Assembly: GCF_020150455.1 (NCBI RefSeq)
Contig: NZ_CP083740.1
Span: 4,340,001-4,404,000, forward strand
DNA length: 64,000 bases
From: Bremerella sp. TYQ1
GTDB lineage: Bacteria; Planctomycetota; Planctomycetia; Pirellulales; Pirellulaceae
Direction: 5' to 3'
Under the pieces are notes generated by a model that was not told where the DNA came from, ran no database searches, and saw only the letters and a program-made list of their open reading frames with translations. Positions 26,417 through 35,843 of the stretch are shown here, in pieces. A program made the position numbers and the translations under genes. Every line of letters starts with the position of its first letter. Positions within the stretch are counted from its first letter, which is position 1.

Positions 26417-27289
26417 ATGAAGAATGTTTGGAAAACATCCCTGGTTATGCTTTCGCTGATGTTTGTCGGCGTAGCGATGACTTCAGCGAATGCCCAAGAT
26501 CGCGAACGTGGCCCGCGCGGACCTCGTGACGGGGAACGACGCGAAGGCGATCGTGGTCCTCGCGAGTTCAATCCAGAGCAAATGATCGAGCGTTTGATGA
26601 ACGCGATGGATAAAGACGACGACGGCAAGATCACCAAAGAAGAAGCCGGCGAAGGTCGCGGTGCGGCAATGATCGAACGTGCCGATGCCGACAAAGATGG
26701 CGTTGTCACCAAGGAAGAATTGACGAAAGCTTTCAGCCGTCGTGGCGGGGATCGCCCTGGTCCACAGCGAGACGGCGAACGTGGCAATCGAGGCCCACGC
26801 GATGGTGATCGTCCGGAAATGCGTCGTGGTGAAGGCGACCGACCAGGCCCTCCACGCGATGGCGAACGTGGCCCCCGCGGTCCTCGTGATGGGGAACGTC
26901 GCGAAGGTGACCGTGGTCCGCGTGATGGCGATCGCCCTGGTCCACGTCCTGAAGGTCGTCCTGAATTTGGTGCCATGATGGGCCCTGGTATGATGCCAGG
27001 CTTCGTGATGGAACGTCTTGAACTCTCAGAAGAGCAACGCCGCGAAGTTCGCGCTTTGCAAGAAGAGATGCAGAAGAAGTTCATGTCGATTCTGACCGAA
27101 GAACAACGCGAAACGATGAAAGAAATGCGAGAACGACGCCCCGGTGGCGATCGTCCTGAAGGCCGACCACAGTTCCGCGGTCCTCGTGACGGAGATCGCC
27201 CAGAAGGTCCTCGCGGCCCTCGCGGTGGAGAACGTGGTCCACGTGGCGGCGATCGTGAACGTGGCGAAAAAGACAATGACGATGCGTAA
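26417..27289 (+). CDS. Secreted EF-hand protein with Gly-Pro-Arg repeats
   Basis: About 290 aa: signal peptide (LVMLSLMFVGVAMTSANA), two canonical EF-hand loops (DKDDDGKITKEE near residue 65 and DADKDGVVTKEE near 91), two blocks of collagen-like GPRGPRDGERREGDR repeats, and between them a helical segment (LELSEEQRREVRALQEEMQKKF) resembling Spy/CpxP-type periplasmic helices. Calcium binding is well supported; the repeats suggest surface or matrix binding. ATG at 26417 is preferred over a GTG 12 bp upstream. The repetitive DNA also leaves a long open frame on the other strand, which is an artefact. Confidence 0.85.
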   Translation: MKNVWKTSLVMLSLMFVGVAMTSANAQDRERGPRGPRDGERREGDRGPREFNPEQMIERLMNAMDKDDDGKITKEEAGEGRGAAMIERADADKDGVVTKEELTKAFSRRGGDRPGPQRDGERGNRGPRDGDRPEMRRGEGDRPGPPRDGERGPRGPRDGERREGDRGPRDGDRPGPRPEGRPEFGAMMGPGMMPGFVMERLELSEEQRREVRALQEEMQKKFMSILTEEQRETMKEMRERRPGGDRPEGRPQFRGPRDGDRPEGPRGPRGGERGPRGGDRERGEKDNDDA

Positions 27290-27352
27290 ACTCCTGTGAC
27301 TGCGAATCGTGGTGCCGAACTAAAGATCGATTCGCAGGACACTGTTCCGGAG

Positions 27353-27387
27353 ACCGGCCGTTTGATTTCAGACGGCCGGTTTTTTTT
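27353..27387 (+). terminator. Intrinsic terminator of the EF-hand gene
   Basis: ACCGGCCGT (27353-27361), loop, ACGGCCGGT (27372-27380), then seven T. A textbook rho-independent terminator about 60 bp past the stop. Confidence 0.9.
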
Positions 27388-27432
27388 GCGCTAGCACCCT
27401 ATCTTCGCCACGTTAAATCCCTATTTGCTGGA

Positions 27433-28194
27433 ATGCGCACGTGGTTTACCATAGAGAACTTGAGTAGATGGACCTACGCGAGAGAAGTGCTTGTGAATTC
27501 GGAATATACGACGATTCGTTCCCTGATCGTGCTCCTGTTTCTGATTGGGCTGCCGGTTCTGGCGATCATGCCGGACGGCGTTCAAGGGGCACTCAAAGGA
27601 TTCTGGCCAGAAGAGCAAGCGGTCGCTGATACCCCATCGCTTCCCGTGATTGCCCCCCGGGGTGATTTGGGGAACTTCCCGGTCGTTCCCCCTGCTACAA
27701 CAGAAATGACCGAGCCATCGGCGATGGCTCCTGTCACTCGCGTCGCCGACTTCCAACAGCCGACCATGGCTCGCGAGCCAGAATTCCAACTCGCTCAGTA
27801 TGAAGTTCCATCGGAAGTCGTCCAACAGCCAGGTTCTCAGCCTGCGTTCTCAGCTCCTGCAGAAGATCGAATTCGTGACCTGCCGATGCCAAGCGATCGT
27901 TTAACGGCACCGACAAGCGGAGAACTGGGGCTTGTCACCAGCGGAACGCAAAGCCTGCAAGCCGAGCTTGATCGTCTCGGAGCGAACTATTACCGGCTCG
28001 AATCGTGGGGGAACTCGCCTAGGGTTTATCGCTTTCACTGCACGGTGGCTATCAAAATAGGTCAGTCCGAGTACTCGCAGCGTTTCGAGGCCACGGCCGA
28101 AAGCCCCGAAGTGGCCATGCAGAAAGTCCACACCGAAGTCCAGACCTGGCACGAACGCTTTTCGAGTCTATCTCTCTCGAACGAATCTCACTGA
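27433..28194 (+). CDS. Membrane-anchored hypothetical protein
   Basis: 253 aa, GTG or ATG start region at 27433. One membrane helix (IRSLIVLLFLIGLPVLAIM, about residues 28-46), a long Pro/Glu-rich linker (about 55-150), and a compact C-terminal domain (about 165-245; LQAELDRLGANYYRLESWG and VYRFHCTVAIKIG). Not a recognised family. It follows a terminator, so it is a separate transcription unit. Confidence 0.75.
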   Translation: MRTWFTIENLSRWTYAREVLVNSEYTTIRSLIVLLFLIGLPVLAIMPDGVQGALKGFWPEEQAVADTPSLPVIAPRGDLGNFPVVPPATTEMTEPSAMAPVTRVADFQQPTMAREPEFQLAQYEVPSEVVQQPGSQPAFSAPAEDRIRDLPMPSDRLTAPTSGELGLVTSGTQSLQAELDRLGANYYRLESWGNSPRVYRFHCTVAIKIGQSEYSQRFEATAESPEVAMQKVHTEVQTWHERFSSLSLSNESH

Positions 28195-28250
28195 GACGTT
28201 CCTCATCGACGTTCACGACCGTACTTCATGGGTTGCTTGATACGGCGTGA

Positions 28251-28640
28251 CTATTTCAAATCGATCGCCAGTTTGTTTTCGCCATCTGCGCTGATGGTTT
28301 CTCGGATCTGCGAGTCCCCGTTGTACTTGGCAGGAATGTACGACTCGGTGATCGCTTCGCCATACTGATCTTTCTTGTCGAGTGTACGAACGGCACTGAT
28401 CCGTAGCACTTTCTCGCCTGCGGTTACTTCGGCCGAAAGAACGCCGTTTTCAATCCCACCCATCGCGGATGGGCCTTCGCCGTCAACAGGATCGAAGACG
28501 ACCGACCCTGACTCAATCGGTTCTCCCGCGTAGGTAACTGTGCCTGTAACAGGATACTTACGTGGACCGTCGGACGCATTGCAGCCAAGCGTGGCCATGA
28601 TGGTGAAGCAGACCAACAAACCAAAAATCAACGAACGCAT
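28251..28640 (-). CDS. Small lipoprotein with carboxypeptidase-regulatory-like domain (pair 2)
   Basis: 129 aa: lipobox MATLGC, then the beta-sandwich pattern (YPVTGTVTYAGEPIESGSVVFDP) shared by the four DUF1559-linked lipoproteins here. ATG at 28640 starts the signal peptide; the longer frame is spurious. It follows the DUF1559 gene, with a terminator-like hairpin in the gap. Confidence 0.85.
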   Translation of the reverse strand: MRSLIFGLLVCFTIMATLGCNASDGPRKYPVTGTVTYAGEPIESGSVVFDPVDGEGPSAMGGIENGVLSAEVTAGEKVLRISAVRTLDKKDQYGEAITESYIPAKYNGDSQIRETISADGENKLAIDLK

Positions 28641-28670
28641 GACAAAGAATCCCCTTGAATCGCCTGAAAC

Positions 28671-28704
28671 AAAAAAGCAAGCCGGCCCAAGACAAGCCGG
28701 CTTG
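28671..28704 (-). terminator. Terminator-like hairpin inside DUF1559/lipoprotein pair 2
   Basis: On the minus strand GCAAGCCGGC pairs with GCCGGCTTGC (arms 28677-28686 and 28695-28704), followed by six T. It lies between the DUF1559 gene and its lipoprotein, so it may attenuate the second gene. Confidence 0.75.
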
Positions 28705-28726
28705 CCAAAGTGAAGAAACGGCAACG

Positions 28727-29689
28727 TTATGGAAGTTCCACCACTTCCCCGCCGTTCCGCGAACCAATGGCTTGAAACACGGTTTGATTGACTGTTTCAG
28801 GAATGAATCGAATCGAACCGTCCGCTAGTGCAATGTGTCCGCCGACGGGGTGATAGCTGCGAATATGCGTTTCCATGTTCGAGCTCGTACATTCTCGGCA
28901 CGGAGCGGTGGGTGTTCCGTTGCAATACTGCAGGCGGTCGCCGACATCGGTGTTGGGTGCACGGAGCGTGGTGAAGTAAATGTTGCCGTGGTAGGGGTTG
29001 TGATATCGACCACGTAAGTCGTGTGTTCCTCCACAAACAACGTTGCCTGTACCCGAAGCGGATGCGTGATCGACTTGAAGTCGAATTTCGCCAAGCATGG
29101 CCGTGTTGGAAGTCCCGTCGGTAACATCCGCGAAGCTCGTGTTGTTCCGCGGATAGAACATCCCATCGCTCACATGAGCTCCACTACCGGTATGGCTTGA
29201 TCCGTTGCATACCAAGTACGTTCCGTGGAACCCTTGCTGATCGACTTTGTCCCCCAGTGGTTCCGAAGGGCAGACAAACGCATCGAAGACCACGTTTCGA
29301 AGATTTGTCGGCCAGCCGCCGGGAAACTCGTTGTTCTCCACGCGCGGCATGATCTGATCGTAGTACGCGGTTTGCTCGATAAACGGCATGATCAAGTGAA
29401 AGAATGAAACACGTCGATTCGACGAATGCCCAGGATCGGCGGCGTTGATGTTGCAGTTCGTCGCCATGGGGAACTTCTGAAACGTGTCGTGATAGTTATG
29501 GAACGAAAGAGCCAACTGCTTCATGTTGTTGGTGCATGACATCCGTCGAGCGGCTTCTCGCGCTTGTTGAACGGCCGGCAAAAGCAGAGCGATCAGCACG
29601 CCAATAATTGCGATGACCACTAAGAGTTCCACCAGCGTAAATCCTCGCTCGCGGATCTTGGGGACCGAGATTGTTCGGTTCATAGACAT
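28727..29689 (-). CDS. DUF1559 prepilin-like protein (pair 2)
   Basis: 320 aa. Prepilin-like N-terminus (ERGFTLVELLVVIAIIGVLIALLLPAVQQAREAARRMSC) and DUF1559 domain ending in the IALADGSIRFIPETVNQ motif. ATG at 29689 or 29683 gives a normal leader length; the frame open to 29755 is not needed. Upstream is a 422-bp AT-rich gap. Paired with the lipoprotein at 28251-28640. Confidence 0.92.
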   Translation of the reverse strand: MSMNRTISVPKIRERGFTLVELLVVIAIIGVLIALLLPAVQQAREAARRMSCTNNMKQLALSFHNYHDTFQKFPMATNCNINAADPGHSSNRRVSFFHLIMPFIEQTAYYDQIMPRVENNEFPGGWPTNLRNVVFDAFVCPSEPLGDKVDQQGFHGTYLVCNGSSHTGSGAHVSDGMFYPRNNTSFADVTDGTSNTAMLGEIRLQVDHASASGTGNVVCGGTHDLRGRYHNPYHGNIYFTTLRAPNTDVGDRLQYCNGTPTAPCRECTSSNMETHIRSYHPVGGHIALADGSIRFIPETVNQTVFQAIGSRNGGEVVELP

Positions 29690-30111
29690 AATGATATTCC
29701 GATAAGAATAGATATAAGAAGAGTGTATACCTATGCGGACACGACGGTGCCGCACGAAACGCCTGCGAAGAGGTTGAAATTGGGCGAAAGACCCGATGAT
29801 GAGCTTGTTAAGTCACAGTGTGCGCTTATTTGCGAATCGGGTCAATAAAAATTATCAAAAATTGCTTTGCAGACTTGTTAGGTTAGATATCGCACAAAAT
29901 TTGCCTGATAAAAGCCTATGAGTCTATAGGAGTTGACCGATGACACCCAAGATAACCGAAATGCATAATGGGCCGCGCCCAAATTGCGAATTTTGAATCG
30001 TCGGTTTTGGATCGCCAAAGTCCGATGGGTAACTCGACTGCCAAGAAACAAAAACACGCCTGCGTATATCGCAGGCGTGTCAATGACGTTATATCAGAGA
30101 TATATCAAACT
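29690..30111. other. AT-rich intergenic region
   Basis: 422 bp between two minus-strand genes. Bases 29820-29925 are AT-rich. A tiny 18-codon ORF with an AGGAG site (ATG 29940, TGA ending 29996) lies on the plus strand; a terminator at 30054-30080 serves the gene to the right. No other feature seen. Confidence 0.45.
30050..30080 (-). terminator. Intrinsic terminator of the DUF2569-like gene
   Basis: On the minus strand ACACGCCTGCG pairs with CGCAGGCGTGT (arms 30054-30064 and 30070-30080), followed by TTTTTGTTT. Strong 11-bp stem about 30 bp past the stop. Confidence 0.9.
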
Positions 30112-30642
30112 CTAACGAGTAAATGTCGCTTTCACGCGTTCGGAAACCAGCATGTAGGGGATCCAGATCAACGCGGATACGGCGCTTCGGGTCAATTCTT
30201 TGATAGTGTCTTCGTCGAAGATGGGTTCGTCCGGCAGAACCAACTTCACGACATTCGCGTCGACCACGATAAACGCAAGCACAAACAGAGTCAGGCCAAT
30301 GTACACGGCCGGAAATGCCTTCTTCTTACCGAAGTAGAGATACATCAAGTACAAGCACGCTACGAACTGCAAGCCGTTAACGACAATCTCGCCAATCAAA
30401 ATCGGAGCCCAGTAAGGGCTGTAGAATTCGCTGCCAGGCGTTGTCAGACTGGCCCACGTATCGCTGAGGAAAATCCCGGGATACGTCATCAGCATCAAGA
30501 TGGCCAAACGAATGGGCGAAAGAACGACACCAATCCCAACTAAGATCAGCCAACCCCCGAGACCGTCTAGATCTTTCCGTTCGGTTTTGTCTGACTGGTA
30601 ACTGTCAACATTTTGTTCTGCTGGCGATTTGTAAGGATCCAT
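30112..30642 (-). CDS. DUF2569-like four-helix membrane protein
   Basis: 176 aa. A polar N-terminus is followed by LDGLGGWLILVGIGVVLSPIR, the hallmark opening of DUF2569 proteins, then three more membrane helices (about residues 80-103, 110-128 and 150-166). Function unknown. Single gene with its own terminator. Confidence 0.82.
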   Translation of the reverse strand: MDPYKSPAEQNVDSYQSDKTERKDLDGLGGWLILVGIGVVLSPIRLAILMLMTYPGIFLSDTWASLTTPGSEFYSPYWAPILIGEIVVNGLQFVACLYLMYLYFGKKKAFPAVYIGLTLFVLAFIVVDANVVKLVLPDEPIFDEDTIKELTRSAVSALIWIPYMLVSERVKATFTR

Positions 30643-30854
30643 GGAGCTTGCCTACGGTGTATTCCTGTTGGTAAGAGAAGAGCAAAGTCGGGTCGCATTG
30701 TACCCCTCGGCAAGGCCATCTCGAAGCGGTATTTGCCAAATTGCTCAAAAGTGGCTCACTACCAACGCCTGTGAGCGAATCGAATCGTTAGAGGTCGACC
30801 TGAATCGTCTGCGAACCTACATCGCGGACGCATTTCCGTTAGCAGAGCCAAAAG

Positions 30855-31301
30855 CTATTTCGGCTTGCGAGGAATGTCGAAGTCGTGCTGCGAAGATTCT
30901 TCCGGCACATCGATTTCATCGCTGTAGACAGGGAACAACATGTTTCCCTTGGGATGAAAATCGTTCTTGGCGGAGGACTGCCCGTCGAAGCCTTCGACAC
31001 GAACTGTGTGCGGTCCTGGGACGACCCCTTTCGCGCTACCGACGTTGGTGTCGTAGTGGCCGTCGAAGATATCGGCATAGCCGCCGGGGCCGCTATTGCC
31101 GGCTTCTGTATCGGGGGCGAAGAAGATTTTCCCGGCCGGCAACGGCTTGCCATCGTAGATAACGTCGCCGGAAACCTGATACCGTTTCGGACCATCATCT
31201 GCAGAACTGCAGCCAATCGTAGCGAGCAAGACAACGCTTGTCGCTACGATTGGCCACAGCAGCCCCTGCCTAAAGTGAACTTGCGTAGTGGGGTGGCTCA
31301 C
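30855..31301 (-). CDS. Small lipoprotein with carboxypeptidase-regulatory-like domain (pair 3)
   Basis: 148 aa. The GTG start at 31301 overlaps the DUF1559 stop by 4 bp (GTGA), a clear sign of coupling. Signal peptide with lipobox LATIGC, then YQVSGDVIYDGKPLPAGKIFFAP, the same beta-sandwich motif as in the other pairs, and a domain rich in His/Asp near the C-terminus. The longer frame reaching 31418 lies inside the DUF1559 gene and is not used. Confidence 0.85.
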   Translation of the reverse strand: MSHPTTQVHFRQGLLWPIVATSVVLLATIGCSSADDGPKRYQVSGDVIYDGKPLPAGKIFFAPDTEAGNSGPGGYADIFDGHYDTNVGSAKGVVPGPHTVRVEGFDGQSSAKNDFHPKGNMLFPVYSDEIDVPEESSQHDFDIPRKPK

Positions 31302-32305
31302 GGGGTGGTACCTCCGATCGGACCGCCATCGCTGCGGCGTCCCATCGAACGATAAACGGCCAGGTCCATGTTCTCGCTGAAGAACCGCGTCGAGGCATCT
31401 CCCAGCGTAAACATACAACCGCCAGGATGACGACTCCCATAGGTCGACGTCATCTCGGAAAGTTGATGCGACGTCGAAATAGGCTCTGCACTGTTAATTG
31501 GATTCGCCGCCGCGCAAAGAGTGATCGGGGTCGCATAAACCGAATTGACCAACTGCCCAGAAGCCCAGCTTGTCTCGCGATTTGCAATCCCGGGATGCGA
31601 GCCGAGCAGGAAGTGATACATCGATTCACCCACCATGAACGTGTTCGTCGTCCCATCGGTCACGTCACGAAAACCAGTGGTCGAATTGTTGTAGAACATC
31701 CCGTTGGTGAAGAAGTATCGCGTTGGGCTACTCGTTCCCGCACAGGCCACATGCAGGTCTGCATCGACGATGGCCGGATCACCGCCACCCTGACAGGCCA
31801 GGTAATTCAGCGTTGGGGCATCACCACCAGAGTTTGGATCGGATGGGCACTTGTACGCTTCCAGTGGTTCAAACTGAAATGCTTTATTCGGCGAGCTACA
31901 ACTGGAACTGAATGGCGAGAAGATTCGAGTGAAATTGAAGTTGTCGTGCAGATTGTTCTCTTCGATGAAAGGAAGAATCAAAACCGTCCAAGGGGCGAAC
32001 GTTTGATTGCATTCCCCTCCTCCTCCGCCTAACGGAGTCGTGCCATTCACACAGGTAACATGCCCACTGATTGCCCCGGCGGGAAACTGACGATGGGTGT
32101 CGTGATAGTTGTGGATAGCCAATCCGATCTGTTTCATCTTGTTCGAGCAGCTCATTCGTCGAGCAGCTTCTCGTGCTTGCTGCACGGCCGGAAGGAGCAG
32201 CGCGATCAGCACACCAATGATGGCGATCACCACAAGTAATTCGACAAGTGTAAAGCCTTTCGCACGGGATTGTCGCGGTACCGCAACCAACCTCTTAGAG
32301 AACAT
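31298..32305 (-). CDS. DUF1559 prepilin-like protein (pair 3)
   Basis: 335 aa. Prepilin-like leader (AKGFTLVELLVVIAIIGV), helix, and DUF1559 domain ending in the MFTLGDASTRFFSENM motif. ATG at 32305 is preceded by TAGGAG. Several cysteines in the domain (for example CSSPNKAF, CPSDPNSGG, LACQGG) suggest disulfides after export. Coupled to the lipoprotein gene by a GTGA overlap. Confidence 0.92.
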   Translation of the reverse strand: MFSKRLVAVPRQSRAKGFTLVELLVVIAIIGVLIALLLPAVQQAREAARRMSCSNKMKQIGLAIHNYHDTHRQFPAGAISGHVTCVNGTTPLGGGGGECNQTFAPWTVLILPFIEENNLHDNFNFTRIFSPFSSSCSSPNKAFQFEPLEAYKCPSDPNSGGDAPTLNYLACQGGGDPAIVDADLHVACAGTSSPTRYFFTNGMFYNNSTTGFRDVTDGTTNTFMVGESMYHFLLGSHPGIANRETSWASGQLVNSVYATPITLCAAANPINSAEPISTSHQLSEMTSTYGSRHPGGCMFTLGDASTRFFSENMDLAVYRSMGRRSDGGPIGGTTP

Positions 32306-32800
32306 GGCGGATACTCCTAGTCGCCTCGGTCAATTGGGACCGGCAGGAATGCCAAGGGGATGATTGGCCCAAACAAGGCGACAGTGAAAAAGAATAGAAA
32401 TATGGAAAAGTTCTTTTGTCAGTGTCGGCGTTTAGACAATTCGGGTCAACAGAAATCCCTGGAAAAGGTATCTTTCTCGTCAGAGATGAACACTAATGGG
32501 GAATTAAGCGTTATTGTAAAGGGTTTACGTGTAGATAATTGGCTATTCTGCTGGCATCGGTCCATCTTCACGGTCAAGACCTTAGAGCCCCTTGTCTGCT
32601 CTTGTATCAGGCCAATCATGGTCTCAAGTCACGAATCATCAACCAACAGTGATGATTCAAACGGGCGGATCGACCACTTTTTTGAGTAACGCGTCTCAAT
32701 CGGGCTGAGCGCATCCGGATTTCGATAGCCAGCGGCTTGTAGGTAGGTGATCATCACAAGCGAACCTGCTTACTGATTTATCTCTGTTGGAGCCCCACTC
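32306..32800. other. Intergenic region between divergent genes
   Basis: 495 bp between a DUF1559 gene and the enolase-family gene. An open frame (32360-32689) has poor composition and no ribosome site and is not annotated. The region probably holds two divergent promoters, but I could not define them. Confidence 0.4.
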
Positions 32801-34102
32801 ATGCCGCTGCACTCGCGCCGTGATTTCCTGAAGACATCCGCTTTGGCCGCCTCGGCGATTGGCCTGGGAAGTTCGCTTCCGCGAACAAGTCATGCGGCCG
32901 ATCTTTGGCCGATTCCAGATGTCGATGTCAAAGTGACCCGGGCAATGAAGATTGAAGTGCAGTACAACCGACCGCGGTTCGTCGCAGGGAACTCTCAGTA
33001 TCGCGTCGCAGGGGATGTCCGGCGGGAACCGATCCTGGTTGTCTTTGGCGACAACGGCAAGATCGGCGTCGGTGCGTGCAACTGGGGAGCCGGTCAACAG
33101 GACGTTGAGTATGCCGTTGGTAAGACGGTCTCGCAGTTGCTTCGAGATCATGGGGCCGTCAATGGTAAGATCTGCACGTCATCGTTCTGGGACTTAGCCG
33201 GAAAGACGCTCGACAAGCCGGTCTACGAGCTACTCGGTGGTACGCTGATCGAAGAAGGCGTACCTGTCTACGATGGTTCTATCTATCACGAAGAGCTTCT
33301 ACCTCGCGACCGCGGCACGCCTTATCGCCATCCGAAAGCCGCCTATGCCGATCGAGCTGGCTGGCAAGACGCCATCAAAGAAGCGATGGACAATACGCTA
33401 CGACTGGGCCATACGTTCGCGAAAGTGAAGATCGGTCGCGGCGCACTGCATCTCAGTCGGCTGGCAGGCAACTATCAGGACGTCGCGGTCTTGGAATTAA
33501 TCCGAGAACACGCGGGTGCCGACTTTGGCATTGGTGTCGATGCGAACAACGGTTATCGCATGGAAGATGTCGTCTGGTTGCTGCAAGAACATGGCGACTT
33601 AGACTTGGCGTTCATCGAAGAAATGATTCCAGACAACGTCGACAACTACCGCAAGATCCAAAACGTCATCCAAGAGCGAAAGTTGAACACACTCGTCGCC
33701 GACGGCGAAGGTTGGCGTAATTCCTACGATCCTCTCGCAGCAGAGATTATCGAGTCTGGCACGGTCGATATTCTGCAAGGCGACATGCGAGCATTCCACT
33801 TCGAGGGGATTCGCCGCGAGTCGAACATGGCGTTGGAAGCAGGCCACGGAAGCCGCATTGCTCCTCACAATTGGGGCAACGAGTTTGGTTTCCTGATGCA
33901 GATTCACGTTGCATGTGCGATTCCAAATTTCTATCGCGCCGAGCAAGATCCCGGGAAACTGGCTGGCGAATTGCTCGTGAACCAAAGCACCTACGACATC
34001 GCCGAGGGACGTTGCCGCAATTTCTCGGCCCCAGGTCTCGGAATTGAATTGAACCCAAAGACGCTCGATTCGGCGAATGTCATCCACGAAGCCAGCGTTT
34101 AG
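32801..34102 (+). CDS. Tat-exported enolase-superfamily (mandelate racemase-like) protein
   Basis: 433 aa. Twin-arginine signal (SRRDFLKTSALAASAIGLGSS), then an enolase-superfamily fold. The capping domain is followed by a barrel with a KVKIGRG lysine motif (about residue 208), metal ligands in IGVDANNGY, FIEEMIP and VADGEG, and the HNWGNEFG segment. It probably abstracts a proton next to a carboxylate, as in sugar-acid dehydratases and racemases. The substrate is unknown. Its stop overlaps the end of the convergent membrane protein gene by 4 bp. Confidence 0.87.
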   Translation: MPLHSRRDFLKTSALAASAIGLGSSLPRTSHAADLWPIPDVDVKVTRAMKIEVQYNRPRFVAGNSQYRVAGDVRREPILVVFGDNGKIGVGACNWGAGQQDVEYAVGKTVSQLLRDHGAVNGKICTSSFWDLAGKTLDKPVYELLGGTLIEEGVPVYDGSIYHEELLPRDRGTPYRHPKAAYADRAGWQDAIKEAMDNTLRLGHTFAKVKIGRGALHLSRLAGNYQDVAVLELIREHAGADFGIGVDANNGYRMEDVVWLLQEHGDLDLAFIEEMIPDNVDNYRKIQNVIQERKLNTLVADGEGWRNSYDPLAAEIIESGTVDILQGDMRAFHFEGIRRESNMALEAGHGSRIAPHNWGNEFGFLMQIHVACAIPNFYRAEQDPGKLAGELLVNQSTYDIAEGRCRNFSAPGLGIELNPKTLDSANVIHEASV

Positions 34103-35766
34103 CGTCGCTGGGTCGTATTGCCGTCACGAGACGCGTTCGGCGCGGTGGCCATGGCTGGATTCGATGACGACAATGGCGAAGGGTTCGGCGGGATGATCGC
34201 TATGCCGACCTTCAGCGGTGCAAGATGCGGCGCCTTTTGATGCACGATCTCGATCGGCTGCTGAACCCTGGCATCTGGGAATCGTTCGAGCCATGCGTCG
34301 ACGTCGTCTTGTTGCATGTCAGGAGCCTCCCACACGATGACCCCACCCTGCCGGTGGATCGCTTCTTCATCAATCCAAGGAGCGAAACGGGCGTTGCATT
34401 CAGGGTAAACATCGATCGGGCGATCGGCATAAATCGAAGCATTTCCAGCGGGCCACCAGGCTCCGGCAATCGTCGGTGGCTGGCCATCGGCAACACTTTC
34501 CCAGCGTCGTTGAACTTCCGCGGCCAACGCATCGCCGGGGTAGTCGACGCGAAGGTGTCTTTCCCGCATTGCGGTGCCAAACGTGTTGCGCACGCCAACC
34601 GCCGTCGCGAAAACAATGCTTAGCACTGCACATGTCATCGCGATGCGTCCACATATCACCGCATCTTCGCGACGACGCTCGAAGCACATCACCAACAGTG
34701 CCGGCAGGAAGATCCAGATCGGAGCGCCGAGCATGCTGCGAATCATTCCGCCGGTCAACAGCGAAGCGGTCACCGCAATGGCGAGCGGCCCCAGCACAAC
34801 GGTTGCCAGGTAATCGCGCGTCAAACGATCTTCATCGCTCAGATCGGTTCGCCATTTCCAAAAGCTACCTAGCAGCGCCATCGAGCCTAGTAAGATTCCA
34901 GCGATCGCCCCGAGTTGTTCCCCTAGAAACTTGGCCGGCATCAACAAGTGGTTCCACGCGTTTGGCTCGGTTTGGGTTCGATCCTGAATGTACTTCAGCG
35001 TGATGAAATCATTTTCGACCATCCACCACGCATGCGGCGCGAACAGTACCAGTGCGACGCCGATCAAGACATAAGGACCAGGCGTTTTCCACAACTTACG
35101 AACTTGTGGATGAATCGCCGCGAAGGCGACCAGGCTGAGCACAAGCATTCCATGGTCGTACTTCGATAACATCCCCAGCGCGACAAACAGTCCTGCCGCG
35201 GCCCAATAAGCGGTTCGTCCCCGCGTAATAGCCCAGTACAAAAACAGCACCGTCAGCGCGGTCATCCCGCGGCGGACCATATTGTTGTTCAGTTCAATCG
35301 TCGTGAAGTTATAGAACGCGCACGCTTCCAGCAGTGCTGCCGAAGCCAACGCGATCCATGGTTTGTTGCGGTCGCGAACGATTTCCCACACGGCCCATAA
35401 GCAAGCCAGAATGCAGCACTGCGCAACGAGATAAGTTGACCAGGCAGGGTCGCTGAACCATTGACTTGTTCCCGCGGCCAACCATGCCGGCAGCGGCGGA
35501 TGTTTGTAGTATCCCCACTGCCACTGGTTGCCCCAATAGATCATCTCGATCGTATCGAGTGGAGCATTCGCAGCAGTCAGAATGGGCATTAATGACCAAA
35601 CGATGACATGCGTCAGCGCAAACAGCCAGAACCATCGGGTCCATACCGAATGCGAAGCGTCTATGTCCATCCGTGGAGTCTTATCCGTGATTAGTGGAGT
35701 GCTGTCCAAATTCGGACGAAAAGGTACCACGTGCATGCTGCCAGGGAAAGATTGATCGCGAACCAT
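34099..35766 (-). CDS. PMT/ArnT-like glycosyltransferase (GT39/83 family), membrane protein
   Basis: Up to 555 aa with about ten membrane helices. After the first helix there is an acidic periplasmic loop (ANAPLDTIEMIYWGNQWQWGYYKHPPLPAW), the Asp/Glu-bearing loop and HPPL motif typical of dolichyl/undecaprenyl-phosphate sugar transferases. A soluble C-terminal domain of about 150 residues follows. It likely moves a sugar from a lipid carrier to lipid A, protein or another lipid. The start is uncertain: ATG at 35766 gives a 32-residue polar extension, while ATG at 35670 begins just before the first helix. No partner genes adjacent. Confidence 0.8.
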   Translation of the reverse strand: MVRDQSFPGSMHVVPFRPNLDSTPLITDKTPRMDIDASHSVWTRWFWLFALTHVIVWSLMPILTAANAPLDTIEMIYWGNQWQWGYYKHPPLPAWLAAGTSQWFSDPAWSTYLVAQCCILACLWAVWEIVRDRNKPWIALASAALLEACAFYNFTTIELNNNMVRRGMTALTVLFLYWAITRGRTAYWAAAGLFVALGMLSKYDHGMLVLSLVAFAAIHPQVRKLWKTPGPYVLIGVALVLFAPHAWWMVENDFITLKYIQDRTQTEPNAWNHLLMPAKFLGEQLGAIAGILLGSMALLGSFWKWRTDLSDEDRLTRDYLATVVLGPLAIAVTASLLTGGMIRSMLGAPIWIFLPALLVMCFERRREDAVICGRIAMTCAVLSIVFATAVGVRNTFGTAMRERHLRVDYPGDALAAEVQRRWESVADGQPPTIAGAWWPAGNASIYADRPIDVYPECNARFAPWIDEEAIHRQGGVIVWEAPDMQQDDVDAWLERFPDARVQQPIEIVHQKAPHLAPLKVGIAIIPPNPSPLSSSNPAMATAPNASRDGNTTQRR

Positions 35767-35843
35767 CGGCCGATTCGTTACGTTAAGTGGGAAAGTTCAC
35801 CGCCAAATGGTTGGGTGGTGCTAGCACTTCTTCCTGCGACGTC

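Noticed and set aside
26368..27342. Long minus-strand frame of 324 codons opposite the EF-hand gene
   Set aside because: The Ser/Arg/Pro-rich product is an artefact of the repetitive plus-strand gene.
32360..32689. 109-codon frame in an intergenic region
   Set aside because: No ribosome site or domain; composition unlike neighbours.
35766..35787. Bidirectional promoter assigned between the PMT-like and LRR genes
   Set aside because: The gap is only a few tens of bases and no -10/-35 pair was clear, so it is not listed.
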